From assembly GCA_003235785.1 (NCBI GenBank), contig QJYE01000493.1, forward strand, positions 1 to 5,634: 5,634 nucleotides of DNA, in the 5' to 3' direction. This document shows positions 5,430-5,634 of this stretch, piece by piece. The stretch is from Nitrospirota bacterium. GTDB taxonomy: Bacteria; Nitrospirota; Nitrospiria; Nitrospirales; UBA8639. Each line of letters begins with the position of its first letter. The stretch's first letter is position 1. A program made the translations under genes and the position numbers. Below the pieces are notes generated by a model, which was given only the letters and a program-made list of their open reading frames with translations, was not told the origin of the DNA and did not search any database.

Positions 5430-5634
5430 GAATGAATATTCTAATAAAAAAATTACCGGCCCTTATTGCGGAGAATATTCTGACGGTGAGAAAATTTATG
5501 AAATAGTCGCTGAGCATTTAAAGAAAGAGGGATTGGTGACCTTAGACTTTTCGGGAATTAATATTCTATCTTCTTCATTTTTTAACGGATCAATTGCCAA
5601 ATTATTTCTTGATTTTCCATTAGAGTTTCTCCTT
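5407..5634 (+). CDS. STAS-like (DUF4325-type) domain protein, 3' end beyond window
   Basis: The open frame carries EYSDGEKIYEIV followed by GLVTLDFSGINILSSSFFNGSIAKLF. This is the signature of the STAS-like DUF4325 family (DGxxIY, LDFxGI, SSFFNxxI), whose genes often sit next to GHKL ATPase genes. The GTG at 5407 would overlap the upstream gene by 23 nt, suggesting translational coupling, but has no clear ribosome binding site. The better N-terminus is the ATG at 5432 (MNILIKK), 2 nt after the upstream stop and with AGG 8 nt before it. That ATG lies in another frame and joins this one only after a -1 step in the A7 run at 5446-5452. A homopolymer sequencing error, a true frameshift or slippage are all possible. 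An anti-anti-sigma-like role is inference. Confidence 0.7.
   Translation, partial: MAWQVGFENEYSNKKITGPYCGEYSDGEKIYEIVAEHLKKEGLVTLDFSGINILSSSFFNGSIAKLFLDFPLEFLL

Overview
The window looks like a bacterial chromosomal segment, Gram-negative in style: it has a sigma-54 activator, Shine-Dalgarno-led genes and an IS3-family insertion. I cannot assign a species. The sequence alone is compatible with Proteobacteria or Nitrospirota, and that is inference.

Left part (1-1669, minus strand): a likely operon of three small-molecule or stress enzymes. In transcription order these are an AhpD/carboxymuconolactone-decarboxylase-fold protein with a CxxC active site (1669-1121), a SnoaL/NTF2-like protein (1054-686), and a medium-chain dehydrogenase/quinone-oxidoreductase-like protein cut by the window edge (438-1). 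Each has its own AAAGGA-type ribosome binding site. Between the second and third genes lies a roughly 177-bp palindromic element. It has inverted terminal repeats that enclose three hairpins, so it is MITE-like or a structured RNA element.

Middle (1670-3515): a divergent control region, then a plus-strand GAF / AAA+ sigma-54 activator / Fis-type HTH regulator. The control region holds a candidate -24/-12 promoter facing the enzyme operon. About 98 and 136 bp upstream of its predicted start are two nearly identical 12-bp palindromes, a typical enhancer arrangement. The simplest model is that the regulator binds these palindromes and drives the enzyme operon through sigma-54. The regulator gene is split by one in-frame amber codon (2952-2954) between Walker B and sensor I. 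Everything downstream stays in frame and conserved, so this is either a recent nonsense mutation or a sequence error.

Right part (3516-5634): a complete IS3-family element (3616-4908, minus-strand orfA/orfB with a -1 frameshift arrangement) interrupts AT-richer plus-strand DNA. To its right are a 5'-truncated GHKL-type ATP-binding protein and an overlapping STAS-like (DUF4325-type) gene that runs off the edge. The pair resembles an RsbW/RsbV-like partner-switching module. The short open frame left of the IS (about 3525-3615) is in phase with the ATPase frame to the right, so the IS may sit inside that gene. The STAS-like gene has an A7 run at which a -1 shift would join a good ATG start to the conserved frame.

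No tRNA, rRNA, CRISPR array or convincing rho-independent terminator was seen. No stretch above 300 bases lacks a gene or element.
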